Shown: positions 9,641 to 20,926 of the stretch, in pieces
Position numbering within the stretch: the first letter of the stretch is position 1
Layout: every line of letters begins with the position of its first letter
Made by a program: the position numbers and the translations under genes
Source of the DNA: Inia geoffrensis
Lineage: Eukaryota; Chordata; Mammalia; Artiodactyla; Iniidae
Length of the DNA stretch: 64,000 nucleotides
Direction: 5' to 3'
NCBI GenBank assembly: GCA_036417435.1
Contig: CM070912.1
Location: 29,686,055-29,750,054 of the forward strand
Notes under the pieces: generated by a model
What the model saw: only the letters and a program-made list of their open reading frames with translations
What the model was told of the DNA's origin: nothing
Database searches by the model: none

Positions 9641-10180
9641 TTGCTGATATTTGTCTGTTTTAATCTACAAAATAGCCACATCATATGGTGTGACCAGTAT
9701 AATGATGGTGGCGATGATGACGAAGAATTGAAAGGTAACTCTCTTGCCATGGGATTCACTGTCATTTAAAGCCTATAGGTGAACCCCTCCTCTCCTGTTA
9801 TCTGGTTACCAGCAGAGTGGTACAGGAGCCACACTTGGGGAACTGATTTAGCGAATGTTGTCATGGTTTTGTCATAAATCAAGACCTGTGGTCTGGCCTT
9901 GGGGATGAGAAACTTGTGGTCTGAGACTAGAAGTGGTGAAAGAGAGGGTGCTCTAGGGTCTGCAGAGAGGAGGCAGTGCAGCTGGGTCATATGCAAGATG
10001 CTCAGGCCCTAGGCTCAGGGCTCAGGTCGTCCTTGAGGTCACCTACCTGCTGAGTGAGAGGCAATTGCCTTCTTACTATTTCCTGTTCCTCTGACTTGGA
10101 GATAGATGATGATAATGATGAAGTATTAAAATATTCAGATACCATATCTTGAGTGAAAGTAGTGGGGAGCTAGACACTTT
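9641..10180. other. Unassigned intergenic sequence
   Basis: Contains a short gatgatgg-type run near 9700 and another 'gatgatgataatgatg' near 10105. Nothing else recognised. Confidence 0.35.
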
Positions 10181-10184
10181 CTGT

Positions 10185-10275
10185 ATATGGTCTCATCATC
10201 ACCAAAGGCACTGCAGGTGTGCATAATCATCTCATTTTACAGATGAGGCTCAGAGACGTGAAGTCGCAGAAACTA
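10185..10275 (-). mobile_element. MIR fragment, antisense
   Basis: Contains 'catctcattttacagatgag' and 'gctcagagacgtgaagt', the antisense MIR core. Confidence 0.6.
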
Positions 10276-10664
10276 GCAGGAACCTGAGAAGGAATCCGGG
10301 CTGTGGGCTTTGCAAAAAGAAGAGAGGTCTTGGCTGCTTCCTCCTGAGAGGCCAGGAGAGCAGCTTCCTGCGTCCACAGGTTCTATAAGCATGGCAGGAC
10401 CGGGCCCTGTGGCTGCCGTTTGTCTGCCCACAGACCAGGGCAATGAGCCGCTGCATTGCAGCCTGAGTCACCTTAACCACCACTCAGGGATGTGGACGGT
10501 TGCTTTTGCTTCTTGGGTTTTCTCCTGGCTTGTGACTGCAGCGGTAGTGGGGAGAGTGGGTGGGGACTGACATGTAGTTTACAGAATGCTGTCATGACCT
10601 GCCTAGGCTCATGGGGGCCAGAGTTGGAGTCAGGAGACCTGAGCCCAGTGGGGTGCTGGAGTCG

Positions 10665-11330
10665 GCTTCACCATCTCCCCCTCCACCACTGCCAGTAATC
10701 ACCACCACCATTTCCTTCTCCAGCATCACTACCTTTATCTCCCTTCATCTCCTACCTGCATTGTTCCCACCCCTACTTCCATTATCACAAGCACCACCAT
10801 CTCTACCGCCTCCACCATCACCACTACCACTGGTACCACTTCTATCATTTCTATCATCTCCACCACTTCTACTACATCTATCATTTTCACCACCACCTCC
10901 ATCATCTCCCCCTCCACCACCTCCATCATCTCCCCCTCCACCACCTCCATCATCTCCCCCTCTGCCACCTCCATCATCTCCCCCTCCACCACCTCCATCA
11001 TCTCCCCCTCTGCCACCTCCATCATCTCCCCCTCCATCACCACCATCACCTCCCCCTCTGCCACCTCCATCATTTCCACCACCACCATTGCCTTCCCCAT
11101 CGTCACCAGTACCATCTGCCTCTCCACTTCCATTACTGCCACCATCATTTCCCTCTCCACCACCTCCATCATCCCGGCCATTACTTCCATGAGCACCATC
11201 ACCTCCATCATCTTCTTCCCACCACCTTTATCGTTTCCACCATCCCCACCACCACTTTCACCACTTTTCACCTCCATCGTTCGTGATCATCATCACCTCC
11301 TCCAGCTCCAAACCTCCATCATGATAAGCA
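10665..11330 (+). repeat. Strand-asymmetric (CCWCCA)n low-complexity region
   Basis: About 650 bases almost free of G on this strand, built from accacc, tccatc and ctcc units. It contains the regular 24-bp array annotated separately. Long Pro/Ser-rich (plus) and Met/Glu/Val-rich (minus) frames here are artefacts of composition. Confidence 0.9.
10891..11082 (+). repeat. 24-bp minisatellite, 8 contiguous units with alternating variants
   Basis: Eight units of exactly 24 bases with consensus core 'ccacctccatcatctccccc'. Units 1, 2, 3 and 5 start CACC, unit 7 starts CATC, and units 4, 6 and 8 start TGCC. From unit 3 on, the two types therefore alternate, giving a 48-base higher-order period. Probably length-polymorphic. 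Confidence 0.93.
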
Positions 11331-11639
11331 CTGTTCCCACCACAGCATTATTACCACCTCTGGCACCATGCATCGTCTTCTTCAACTCAGAAATTTCTAC
11401 ACCAGCCTATAAGGTGAGTTTTCTTATTATCACCATTGTACGAGGAAACTTGAAGAAGATTCAAAAGCAGGCCCATGTGATTCCTCTCGATATTCTTAAC
11501 AAGGGGGTATTGGGACCATTTCTTAACATGGAATTTGACCCAATGTGGAAATGCTATCTCTTTCTCTCAGTGGGTCAGTTCTGGGGATGCAGAGAAGATC
11601 AAACTGTTTTCTATAAGTTCTCTACACTTATGAAAGGAA

Positions 11640-11765
11640 TTTGGGTACCACAGGGACCTGAGACTCAGAGACATTGTGTCTTGCTCAAGGTCATATAGCC
11701 AGTAACCACCAGGATTTAATCAGAGGGTGTTCACTGTCAAAGCCTACAGGATCACAAACTTAACC
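11640..11765 (-). mobile_element. MIR fragment, antisense
   Basis: 'ttgctcaaggtcatatagcc' followed by 'agtaaccaccaggatttaat' is antisense MIR core. Confidence 0.5.
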
Positions 11766-12509
11766 ACTGCCGTAGTCATGGAGCTGGGGTGATGTGAGTC
11801 CTTCGTAAACTATCGAGGTTTTGGCAGCCCTGGAGATGTGCCACTTGACTCTCCTCAAAAGAGAACCTGCCACAGGGTGTGCAGTCAGCTGGCAGCTTCC
11901 AGCCCTGGGTGCCTCGGGACTCTGCCTCTGCTTGTAGGTTCATGCTAGCTGCTTCCCAGGCAGTCTCTGGCCAATGACTGAGCATGGCAGTGAGACAAAG
12001 CCATTTCTGGGCAGTGTGGGGCTCTTCTATGGGCATCCTAAGTACCCAGGCTCCCTGTTGACCTGTCTGAGGCTTCTCAGAGCTGCACCACATCTGAAGC
12101 TCTTTCTACATAATCCTCCTTTCTTTTCAAACATGTCAGATCTGCTCACCTAGTCCTGTTCTCTCTCTCCTTTATCTTTTGGAGGCATTATCCCCTAACA
12201 GTCTCTTGAATTCCAGCTCTGTCTTGGTGTCTGCTTCCTGGAGGACCTCAAATGACACAAAGGTAGAAGTTTGTACCGTCATAGCAGAGGGAATTGTTTT
12301 CCTTCTTTAAGATATGACTTTAGACACTCATACTCTTTAGCCTGTGGAATGAGTGTGTACTAACGTAACCGTTTCCTGTAGCAAGTATAAAATTAATATA
12401 AATCTACTGCAGTGTCATAAAACTGCACTGATGTACATCTGGCCCATGCTAACTGAAAGGAAGCCAGGGAGTGTGAGGGAATGGCTGGTTTTGTTGTTAG
12501 TATAGGTGG
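11766..12509. other. Unassigned intergenic sequence
   Basis: No exon or repeat could be named with confidence. The stretch near 12180-12260 (ctggaggacctcaaatgaca) may be part of an old interspersed repeat. Confidence 0.35.
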
Positions 12510-12930
12510 ATTTGAATCCCTATTCTATCAGATGCAAGTTTGAACATGCCCTTTTACTTCTCTGTGCCTTACTGTCTTAATTTCCTCATCTTTGAAATGG
12601 TGTTAATCATCCCAGCCGTCCAGGGAGGTTTTGAGGACATAATTATTTTTATTTTTATTTATTTATTTATTTTTGGCGGTACGCAGGCCTCTCACTGTTG
12701 TGGCCTCTCCCATTGCGGAGCACAGGCTCCGGACGCGCAGGCTCAGCGGCCATGGCTCACGGGCCCAGCCGCTCTGCGGCACGTGGGATCCTCCCGGACC
12801 CGGGCATGAACCCGCGTCTCCTGCATCGGCAGGCGGACTCTCAACCCCTGCGCCACCAGGGAAGCCCTTGAGGACATAATTCTTTATTTAAGTTATCAGA
12901 AAACATGTATACGTGTCCTGACACATCGTA
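12510..12930 (+). mobile_element. MIR SINE interrupted by a CHR SINE
   Basis: The left half includes 'ctctgtgccttactgtctta' and 'tttcctcatctttgaaatgg'. The right half resumes after the CHR insertion with 'gacataattctttattt'. Confidence 0.6.
12645..12867 (-). mobile_element. CHR-type SINE, antisense
   Basis: Antisense CHR from a T-rich (ttta)n tail to 'ccaccagggaagccc'. A perfect 14-bp target duplication, ttgaggacataatt, is at 12631-12644 and 12868-12881. Confidence 0.93.
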
Positions 12931-12944
12931 GGCATCTAACAAAT

Positions 12945-13055
12945 TATTTCATTTACTGAGTGCCTAACCCAAGTGTGGTACTGTGTTTACTAGGCATTGG
13001 GAATATAGCAGTGAATGAAAAAGACAAACATTCCTATTCTCATGGAAATTAGTTA
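12945..13055 (-). mobile_element. L2 3' end, antisense
   Basis: 'tactaggcattgggaatata' and 'gcagtgaatgaaaaagacaa' match the antisense L2 3' terminus (gcactggggatacagcagtg family). Confidence 0.6.
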
Positions 13056-13320
13056 AAGCTAAACCTGAAATATCTTGAATATCTGAACAGCTGTTGAAAC
13101 CAAGATAAGCCTCTCCTTTGAGAAGGGAAAATCTTGAGGGCAGGATGAGAATTGTTACATCTTCTTGTTGAACTGAACTTGTTATCATTATGCGATGACC
13201 CTCTTGACCTCTGATAATGGTTTTACCTGAAAGTCTATTTGTCTTATACTAATACAGTGACACTAACTTTATTTTAATTATATTTATCTGGCATATCTTT
13301 TCCCCATATCATTTGACTTC
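13056..13320. other. Unassigned AT-rich sequence
   Basis: Nothing recognised. Confidence 0.3.
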
Positions 13321-13450
13321 TTATCTTATTTATTAATTTATTTGGCCACACTGCATGGTTTCGGGATCTTAGTTCCCCAACCAGGGATTGGATCCCGGGC
13401 CATGGCAGTGTAAGCGCAGAGTCCTAACCACTGGACCGCCAGGGAATTCC
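13321..13450 (-). mobile_element. Older tRNA-Glu SINE (CHR-2/Bov-tA-like), antisense
   Basis: Has 'ttggccacactgcatgg', 'cttagttccccaaccaggga' and 'ctggaccgccagggaattcc'. It is flanked by catttgact direct repeats (about 13310-13318 and 13452-13460). Confidence 0.82.
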
Positions 13451-13460
13451 TCATTTGACT

Positions 13461-14930
13461 TTTAATCTCTCTAGAGCTCTTAAACTTTAAATATACCTCT
13501 TATACATAACATATCCATTCTAAAAATCATTGTCTTTTGACTAGAGAGTTTGATCCGTTTACATTTCTTCTCATGGTGCTGTACTTCCTTTCCTCTGTGT
13601 GGAATTTTTTTACCTGTGAGCTATTTGTTTCTTTAGAAATTTATTGTAGGTGTTGTTTGAGTTCTGTTGTAAAGTTAAGTTCCATTAGTGAGTAGTCAGC
13701 TTCACTTCTGCTAACCCCTGGGGACCCTACTTTCAACTTGTGACATCTTTAAATTACATTATTTGCTTGAGGGGTTTTTAAAAAAAATTTTTTTATTTAC
13801 TACTTACGTAGCATGAATTCAGGTCATAAGCCTGAATGAAGACCCCCTTGCGATGACAGATTCTCAGGTGAGATTTTTTTTCTCCTACACTCACCCCCAT
13901 GATTGAGACAGACAGAGTTTTGTAGCTATCTCTTCTGTCTGGCAGGGTATGTTTCTCACACATCCTTCCAGAGAGGGTGTAATCCTCTGGGGTTCTGCTC
14001 TATTGCGGGATCTACTGTTAAATTCTCAGTTGGGGGTTCCCTAGACTGTGTCCTGCCCTTATACCTACTGCATCCTTTAAAGGTGAAGCTCAAATTATCC
14101 AGAGTTTGAAAGAAACCCTCAGGAAAAAACTGGCTTTGATGGATGCTCACCACCCAGTATCCCTGACTTTATGTCTTTGGGGACTCTGTGGATTCCTTAC
14201 CTTTGTGCTAGATCAGCAAAGTGTTTAAAAGATGCATTCAAGTATTTTATGCAGCATTTTAGTTGTTTCAGTGGGTGGAGTATTAGGGTTCTAATCCTCC
14301 ATAGAGCTAGAATTAGGAGTCTCTCTATTACTTCTAATATAAATGACTTCAGGATGTGTGAAATTTCCTGGAATTTTGTTTAGTCCTCCCCCTTCTTGAA
14401 CAAACTATGTTTTTCTTCGGACTATAAAAGTTTGGCATAATTTCTAGTGGTTGAGATAGCTACCATAGTTTTTCTAGTTCTTTATGGAACTATTTATGAC
14501 AAACTTGCCTTCAATAAAAACATTCCTGACACAAAGATAAAATTTCCTAACTATGATAGGTCATCTCATCTTTCTACGCATGCTCAAAGCCAAACCTACT
14601 GACTCTGAACTCAAAACCTGCTCCTCTTTCTTTGTTTCCTGAGTCAGTGCATGGCGTTCCCTCTACCCGGGCAGCCAGGTCAAAGACCTGAAGTCCATCT
14701 TCCACCTGAACCACATCCTTCCCCTACCTGCAATTTGTTCCTGGGTCATTTGATTATATGGCCAATGTATATCCGGAGTTTCTAATCCACCTTCATCTCT
14801 ACCCAGCCTATATTATAATCCTTAATATAACCTTCCCCATGATGTCTCATCTAGCCTCCAATGCGGTCCTTGTCTAATAGCAGAGTATCTGACAGCTAAT
14901 CTTCCTGAAAGTCCTATGACGGTTATACTG
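13461..14930. other. Unassigned intergenic sequence
   Basis: About 1.5 kb. The first part near 13500-13700 may be a decayed LINE. No exon, tRNA or clear repeat was recognised. Confidence 0.35.
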
Positions 14931-14934
14931 TTAC

Positions 14935-15065
14935 TATTCCCATTATACAGATGAGGAAGCTGAGGCTTGTAAAGGTTAAGGGAGTGTCCCAGGGCTAGGC
15001 AGTGGTGGAGCCTGACTCCACACAGGGGTCTAATCTAGAGCCTGTATCTTAGCCACCACTCTCTA
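14935..15065 (-). mobile_element. MIR fragment, antisense
   Basis: 'cccattatacagatgaggaa', 'gctgaggcttgtaaaggtta' and 'ggtggagcctgactcc' are antisense MIR core in order. Confidence 0.75.
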
Positions 15066-15078
15066 AATGTGTTTTCCT

Positions 15079-15193
15079 GGTCCAGTGGTTAGGACTCCTT
15101 GTTTTCACTGCTGAGGACCAGGTTAAATCCCTGGTCAGGGGAACTAAGATCCCACAAGCCCTGCGGCACGGCCAAAAAAAAAAAAAAAATTTT
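15079..15193 (+). mobile_element. Older tRNA-Glu SINE, sense
   Basis: Shows 'ggtccagtggttaggactcc', 'atccctggtcaggggaacta' and 'gcggcacggcc' plus an A tail. Flanked by the 9-bp direct repeat tgttttcct (15070-15078, 15194-15202). Confidence 0.85.
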
Positions 15194-15204
15194 TGTTTTC
15201 CTAC

Positions 15205-15700
15205 CTTCGCCCTCACCTCCTCTAATTCACAGCCGCAGCAGCTAGGGGAATCTTTCTAAACTGCAACACTGATCATGTCCTGCCTCAGCTCAACACCCTC
15301 TGCTCAAAACCCTTTATCCCCACTGCCTGGGGATAAAGCATCAGCTCTTCAATGAGGTCTCATGTGCACAGCCTCTGTGCCTTCACCTCCTACTACAAAA
15401 AACACCCCTTACCCCATCTCAGTCTACTGTAGCTACATCCTGACCCACTCACAGTATCTGAAGGGAAGCCATGCTCTTCCATCCTCCTGTGACTTCAACT
15501 CACACCATTCTCTTACTGTATACATTTTCTCCTCTTCTTCACTTGGTGAACTCCTACACATTCTTCAATACCCAGCCCAAATGTTACTTAGGGGAAGACT
15601 TTCCTGACCCCTTCCAGGAAGAACTAGTCATTGTGTCCTTTTGCCCTTTAATACCTTGTCAAGAAATTCTTGATCTTTGATGATCATTTGTACCAAAAAA
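15205..15700 (+). mobile_element. L2 fragment, sense
   Basis: Sense L2 text in order: 'tgatcatgtcctgcctcagc', 'ctgctcaaaaccctttatcc', 'tcaatacccagcccaaatgt', 'gactttcctgaccccttcca'. Confidence 0.8.
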
Positions 15701-16335
15701 AGTAAAGTAAAAGCAAACCCAGTTAGAATGGAACTAAAATTTCATAGTAAATGTCAAGAGGAAGAAAAGGGTTTGACTGAGACTCTACCTTTCAAAGTGA
15801 AACTAAGTGAAACTAAAATTCACAGGCATTATTCTATCTGTAGCTAACAAAATTACAATTGCAATTCTGTACTAATTCTTAGACTAAACAGATGATGAAG
15901 CCAGGGTCGATATTTCTTTTTCTCTTTGGCATAACTTCCTGACAAAAATTTGTTTGAAAGCTATGATATGACATCCTTTTCTACAAGTTTCACACCACAA
16001 TCATAGAGTCATGCTTGTAAAAATATTATAAGATGCTATCAGTTTTCCAGAGGCCTTTCTTAGTCCTTTCATAATGAAATTGTTCTCTCTTAAGCACCTG
16101 TCCTGTCTTCTTCTCCTCGTTTTCCTCTTCTTTAGTTGTGTGTTGGTCTAAGAGTCACATAGGCCGGATGCTCATTTGTCAATATCTTTGGGTGTGTTTG
16201 AATGGCTCTCCAATATCACTTACATCAACTTCAGGAAATTCTGTAACTTTGCAAGAATGGCAATTTTATTTTGCAAATGGTGGCAAACATTCAGACAAAC
16301 TGACCAACACCTAAGAAAGAGGGTGATGGACAGAG
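15701..16335. other. Unassigned intergenic sequence
   Basis: AT-rich, with a short tandem agtgaaact duplication near 15800. Nothing else recognised. Confidence 0.35.
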
Positions 16336-16339
16336 CCAG

Positions 16340-16552
16340 ATGCTGCATTCAATAGGGAGGGTTCGACAGGTCTGTAGTCTGGTTCATTTTATTGGGCCAA
16401 TGTCAGTTTCCTGGGTCTGCTAATGCACTGTAGTTATGTGAGATGTTGCCATTGGGGGAAGCTGGGTGAGGGACACACCACACTGCTTGATACTATTTTT
16501 GCAACAGCTTATGAGTCTATAATTATTTCTCAATAAAATGTTACAAATATAA
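16340..16552 (+). mobile_element. Old L1 3' end (L1M type)
   Basis: Has 'ttgggccaatgtcagtttcc', 'ttatgtgagatgttgccatt' and 'gaagctgggtgaggg', then the terminal 'tctcaataaaatg'. This is the usual end of mammalian-wide L1M copies. Confidence 0.75.
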
Positions 16553-16779
16553 AAACAGTTCACAGCCAATAGGAGCCTAAGGAAATATGGAGACTAAACG
16601 CATGAGAACGAAACTTATAAATTAAACTTGTAAAGGACCAGGCACATCATTAAAATTTTCTTGTGATGATTGCTTTTGTTTTCCTAGGCCTCCAGGTGGG
16701 GAGTAGGGGTTTTCACTAAATACTTGGGTTTTCACTAACTCCTTTCATGAAATTATAATTATTTACTTAACTACCTACC

Positions 16780-16918
16780 TTCTCCCATTGGACTGTGTGC
16801 TCCTTAAAGGCAGAGAATGAATCTCATTCATCTTTCTATTTCCAGGGTCCATCATAAGGTCTGCCATAGATAAAGCCTTTGATAAAAACTTAATGAGTGA
16901 ATAAATGAATGAAGACGT
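16780..16918 (+). mobile_element. L2 3' end, sense
   Basis: 'gactgtgtgctccttaaagg', 'cagagaatgaatctcattca' and a terminal (aatgaatgaa) repeat match the L2 3' terminus. Confidence 0.65.
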
Positions 16919-17444
16919 AAACAAAGGCATTAGAAGATTGGGTTTCTAATACGGTCCTGGCATAGCTAAGCCCTGGGAAGGGCAGTGCCAAGCCGATTTC
17001 TTCTAGAGGTGGTTTGGTCGGAGTTTTGGATGTAACCATAGTTGCCCCAGGTGATGGGAAGCCTGCCCGTAGGATTTACTCTACTTGCTTTTAGCAGATG
17101 CAGGCAGATGGTGTTTGCCCACATACCTCTCCTGGCCCCCCGTAATCAGTGAGGAGGGCTTGGGGAATTTCAGAAGTGGCATGTTCAAGAAAGCCCAGTT
17201 TGGGTGAAGCAAACTTCATTGCCCCCTGGAAAGTGCCCCGTAGCTAAGAATCCACTCTTCCCCACACAGCTCAACCTCAGGCACAGTAAAGGGGGTTAGA
17301 AAGTTGGTTTTGCCTCCTGGGAAATAACAACTGCATCTGCAAAGTGGGGGATCAATTCCTACACTGGCTTTGCCTCCTTTCTTTTCCCTGAAACTGATAA
17401 AAAATAAATCCTGCTAGCCATACCTGTCCTTGTCCTTTCTAACA
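16919..17444. other. Unassigned intergenic sequence
   Basis: No recognisable feature. Confidence 0.35.
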
Positions 17445-17700
17445 TCCTACTACACATACTGCTATGCAGCTAGATCTTCAAATATTTCATTTAATATATT
17501 TTGGACATCATTCTATATCCATGCATGTAAATCTCTTTCCTTCTTTCTGACAGTGCGATAATATTGTATGGAATGGATATATCATTGTTTACCTAGCCAA
17601 TTCCTCTTGAGAATGGGCACTGATGTTACTTTGGTTTTTTTTACAGACAACAGTGCAATAATCACACACCTCTAAATGCCTAGAGGTTGCTGGCTAGTAC
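17445..17700 (-). mobile_element. Degraded L1, antisense
   Basis: Pattern resembling antisense L1 3' ORF2 (attgtatggaatggatatat; 'gagaatgggcactgatg'; acaacagtgcaataatc). Highly diverged. Confidence 0.4.
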
Positions 17701-18089
17701 CAATCTGTCCTCCCGAAGGTTGAGCCTGTGGTCACACTCTCAGCTACGGCGTAGAGCCATTAAGCCAAGTCTTTGGAAAGAAAAAGGAAATCTTGTTATA
17801 TATGATGACGACACTTCCCGTACCAGAGAAGAATGAACCTCACTTTACCAGGAGCTCTCTTGGCTATTTTTGTTCTACTTTCAGTCTCCTAACAACCTTG
17901 TGGGGACAATGGGACTGGCAACTGGCATTGCTATTATAATCATTATTTACTTTACAAACCTTTAGTGCCAGGCCCAGGTCGGTTGCCAAGCAGCGGGTGG
18001 GGCAGGGAGATAGCAATGGCCAGGAAGAGAGGTAGGTCCTCTGAGGTGCCTCTCTCTGCTGCACAGCTCCTCCAGCTCCAGCTCCACTT
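17701..18089. other. Unassigned intergenic sequence
   Basis: No recognisable feature. Confidence 0.3.
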
Positions 18090-18960
18090 CTCAGCTCCTT
18101 TTATTTTTCATTTTTTCCCCAACTTTATTATATCATTGACACATAACATTGTGTAAATTTAAGGGGTACGGCCTGTTGATTTGATACACTTGTATATTGC
18201 CACACGATTACCACTGCCGTGTTAGTTAACACCTCCATCATGTCACATAATTAACACTTCTTTTTGTGGTGAGAACATTTAACATCTACTCTCGGGCAAC
18301 TTTCAAGTGCATAGTGCAGTACTGTTATCTATATTCACAGTGCTGTGCATTCCTTCCCCAGAGCTTATTCATCTTATAACTGGAACCAGCCTCTCCCCGT
18401 TCCTCCCGCCCCCAGCCCCTGGTAACCACCACTCTACTCTGTTTCTTTGAGTTCGGCTTTTCAAGATTCCACATACAGGTGAGGTCATACAGTATTTGTC
18501 TTTCTCTGTTTGACTTATGTCACTTAGCATAACGTCATCAAGGATCATCCATGTTGCTACAAAAGGTGGGATTTCATTCTTTCTCATAGTTGAATAATAT
18601 TCCACTGTATATGTGTACCACATCTTTATCTACTCACCTGCTGACACACACTTAGCTTGCTTCCATGTCTTGGCTATTGTGAATAGTGCTGCAATGTACA
18701 AGGGAGTGCAGGATCGTGATCGTGAAGAAATCCTGGCTTCATTTCCTTAGGATAAATTCCCAGGAGTGGGATTGCTGGATCACATGATAGCTCTGTTTGT
18801 AAGTTTCTGAGGAATGTACGTACTGTTTTCCACAGTGTCTGCACCAAGTTACATTCCCACCAACAGTGCACAAGTGTGGTCTTTTCTCTACATCCTTGCC
18901 GACATGTTACCTCTTGTGTTTTTATGAAAGCCATTCGAGCAGGGGTGGGGTGATATCTCT
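18090..18960 (-). mobile_element. L1M-class LINE, 3' UTR and ORF2 C-terminus, antisense
   Basis: Antisense L1 3' UTR (taacattgtgtaaatttaag; tggtaaccaccactctactc) is followed by ORF2 C-terminal sequence. On the minus strand the frames read HCWWECNLVQTLWKTV and YTVEYYSTMRKNE, typical of the ORF2 tail, but broken by stops. Confidence 0.85.
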
Positions 18961-19066
18961 CTCAGCTCCCTTTAAAGCCAAACTCCTTGAAAGCACTACC
19001 TATATTCCTTGTCTTGAATTCTTCTCCTCCCATTCTCTCTCTCTTTGTTCCCGTTTATTTAAAAAT

Positions 19067-19351
19067 TTTGTTTCCTTCCAGTTTTATTGAGATGTACTTG
19101 ACATACAGCACTGTGTAAGTTTAAGGTGTACAGCATAATGATTTGACTTAAATACCTCATGAAACGATTACCACAAGTTTAGTGAGCATCACCATTTCAT
19201 ATAGATACAAAATTAAAGAAATAGAAAAACAACTCCTTTCCTTGTGATGAGAATTCTCAGGATTTACCCTTTTAACAACCTTCACTTCTAGCAAACAGCA
19301 GTGTTAATTATATTTATCATGTTGTACGTTACATCCCTAGTACTTATTTAT
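19067..19351 (-). mobile_element. L1M 3' UTR, antisense
   Basis: 'ccagttttattgagatgtac', 'ttgacatacagcactgtgta' and 'catgaaacgattaccacaag' match antisense L1M 3' UTR. Confidence 0.75.
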
Positions 19352-19600
19352 CTTTTTTTAAAATTGAAGTATAGTTGATTTACAATATTGTGTTAGTTTC
19401 AGGTGTACAGCAAAGTGATTTGGTTATCCATATATATCTATATTCTTTTTTTCTCTTCTTTTCCATTAGAGTTTATTACAAGGCATTGAATACAGTTCCC
19501 TGTGCTATATAGTAAATCCTTGTTGTTTGTACTTATTTATCTTGTAACTGGAAGTTTGTACCTTTTGACTGCCCTCATCCAATCCTCCCAACCTCCCTCC
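19352..19600 (-). mobile_element. Younger L1 3' end, antisense
   Basis: Begins with a T-rich tail, then 'aattgaagtatagttgattt', 'ttagtttcaggtgtacagca' and 'acagttccctgtgctatata', the cetartiodactyl L1 3' terminus. Confidence 0.85.
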
Positions 19601-20040
19601 AACCAGGCTTTCTCTCCTGCCATCCACCGAAATTGCTCTTGTCAAGGTTACGCTTGCCGCCATGCCGTTAAAACCAACATGTAACTTGAACAACCTGTAC
19701 TGCATGACACAGTCCATCACTCTCTTTCTGCAATACTTTCCCCACTTGGGGTTGCTTCTCCTCCTATATCTTGCCTTGGTTGCCCCCCTCTCTCAAAGTT
19801 AGAGCACTCCAAGGCTCTGTCCTCACACCTCTTCTCTTCTTCAGCCACACTCACCCTCTGAGTGATCACATCCAGCCCCACGGTTTTAGGTGCCATCCGT
19901 ACGCTCTTGACTCTGATATTTATGTCACCCTCCCAGGCCTCTGCCACGAACTCTAGGCCTCCATGTCCATCTGTCTGTGCCTCATCTGCCTGTGTTCTAT
20001 CCGGATGTCCAGCAGACATCTCCAATGTAACACACTCACA

Positions 20041-20926
20041 CAGGAACAGATGCTCAAGATCATCAGTCATCAGGGAAGTGCACACCAAAACCACTCCACA
20101 GTATATATATAACTGATTCACTCTGTTATAAAGTAGAAACTGACACACCATTGTAGAGCAATTTTAACCCAATAAAGATGTTAAACAAACAAACAAACAA
20201 ACAAAAAACCACTCCACACTCACTGGGATGGTGAAAAAGATGAACAATAGTAAGTGTTGGCAAAAATGTGGAGAAACTGGAACCCTCATACATTGTTGGG
20301 AATGTGAAGTGGTGCAGCCACTTTGGAAAACAGTTTGGCAATTCCTCAGAAAGTTACACAGGGTTACCACGTGACCCAGCAATTCCACTCTTGGGCATAT
20401 ACCCAAGAGAAGTAAAAACATGTCCACACAAAAAATTGTACACGGATACTCATAGCAGCATTATTCGAAATAGCCCCAAAGTAGAGACAACCCAAACATC
20501 CATCAGTGGAGGAGTGGATAAACAAAATGTGATATATCCCCACAAAGGAATATTTTTCATTCATAAAAAATGAAGTCAGCACATCGTCAGTAGTCATGCT
20601 GCAACTTGGATGAACCTTGAAGACATTATGCTGAGTGAAAGAAACCAAACACAAGAGGTTGTAAAGTATGTGATTCCACTTGTATGAAATGTCCAGGATT
20701 GGCAAATACACAGAGACAGAAAGCAGATAAGTGGTTGCCAGGGGCTGGAGGAGAAGGAGTGGGGCGTGACTACTAATGGGGTTTCTTTTGGGGGTGATGA
20801 AAATTTTCTCGAGTTAGATAGTGATGATGGTTGCACAACTTTGTGAATATGCTAATCACTGCATTTTATATTATGTCAATTTATTCCAATTTAGAAAAGA
20901 AGTTAAAGTCCCTTTCAGATGAAAAA
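20041..20926 (+). mobile_element. L1 3' fragment inserted into L2
   Basis: Sense L1 ORF2 tail and 3' UTR (gaaactggaaccctcataca; tggaaaacagtttggcaatt; 'gtggttgccaggggctgg'). A 17-bp target duplication with one mismatch, aatgtaacacactcaca versus aatgtaacaaactcaca, is at 20024-20040 and 20927-20943. Confidence 0.88.
20101..20204 (+). mobile_element. Very short younger L1 3' end inside the nested L1
   Basis: About 100 bases of L1 3' terminus ('actgattcactctgttataa', 'ccaataaagatg...') with an (aaac)n tail. A perfect 14-bp duplication, aaaaccactccaca, is at 20087-20100 and 20205-20218. Confidence 0.92.

Noticed and set aside
10611..11192. A 193-codon Pro/Ser-rich open frame (and a 180-codon Met/Glu/Val-rich frame on the other strand)
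   Set aside because: Both are translations of the 24-bp minisatellite and flanking low-complexity DNA; no start context, splice sites or domain.
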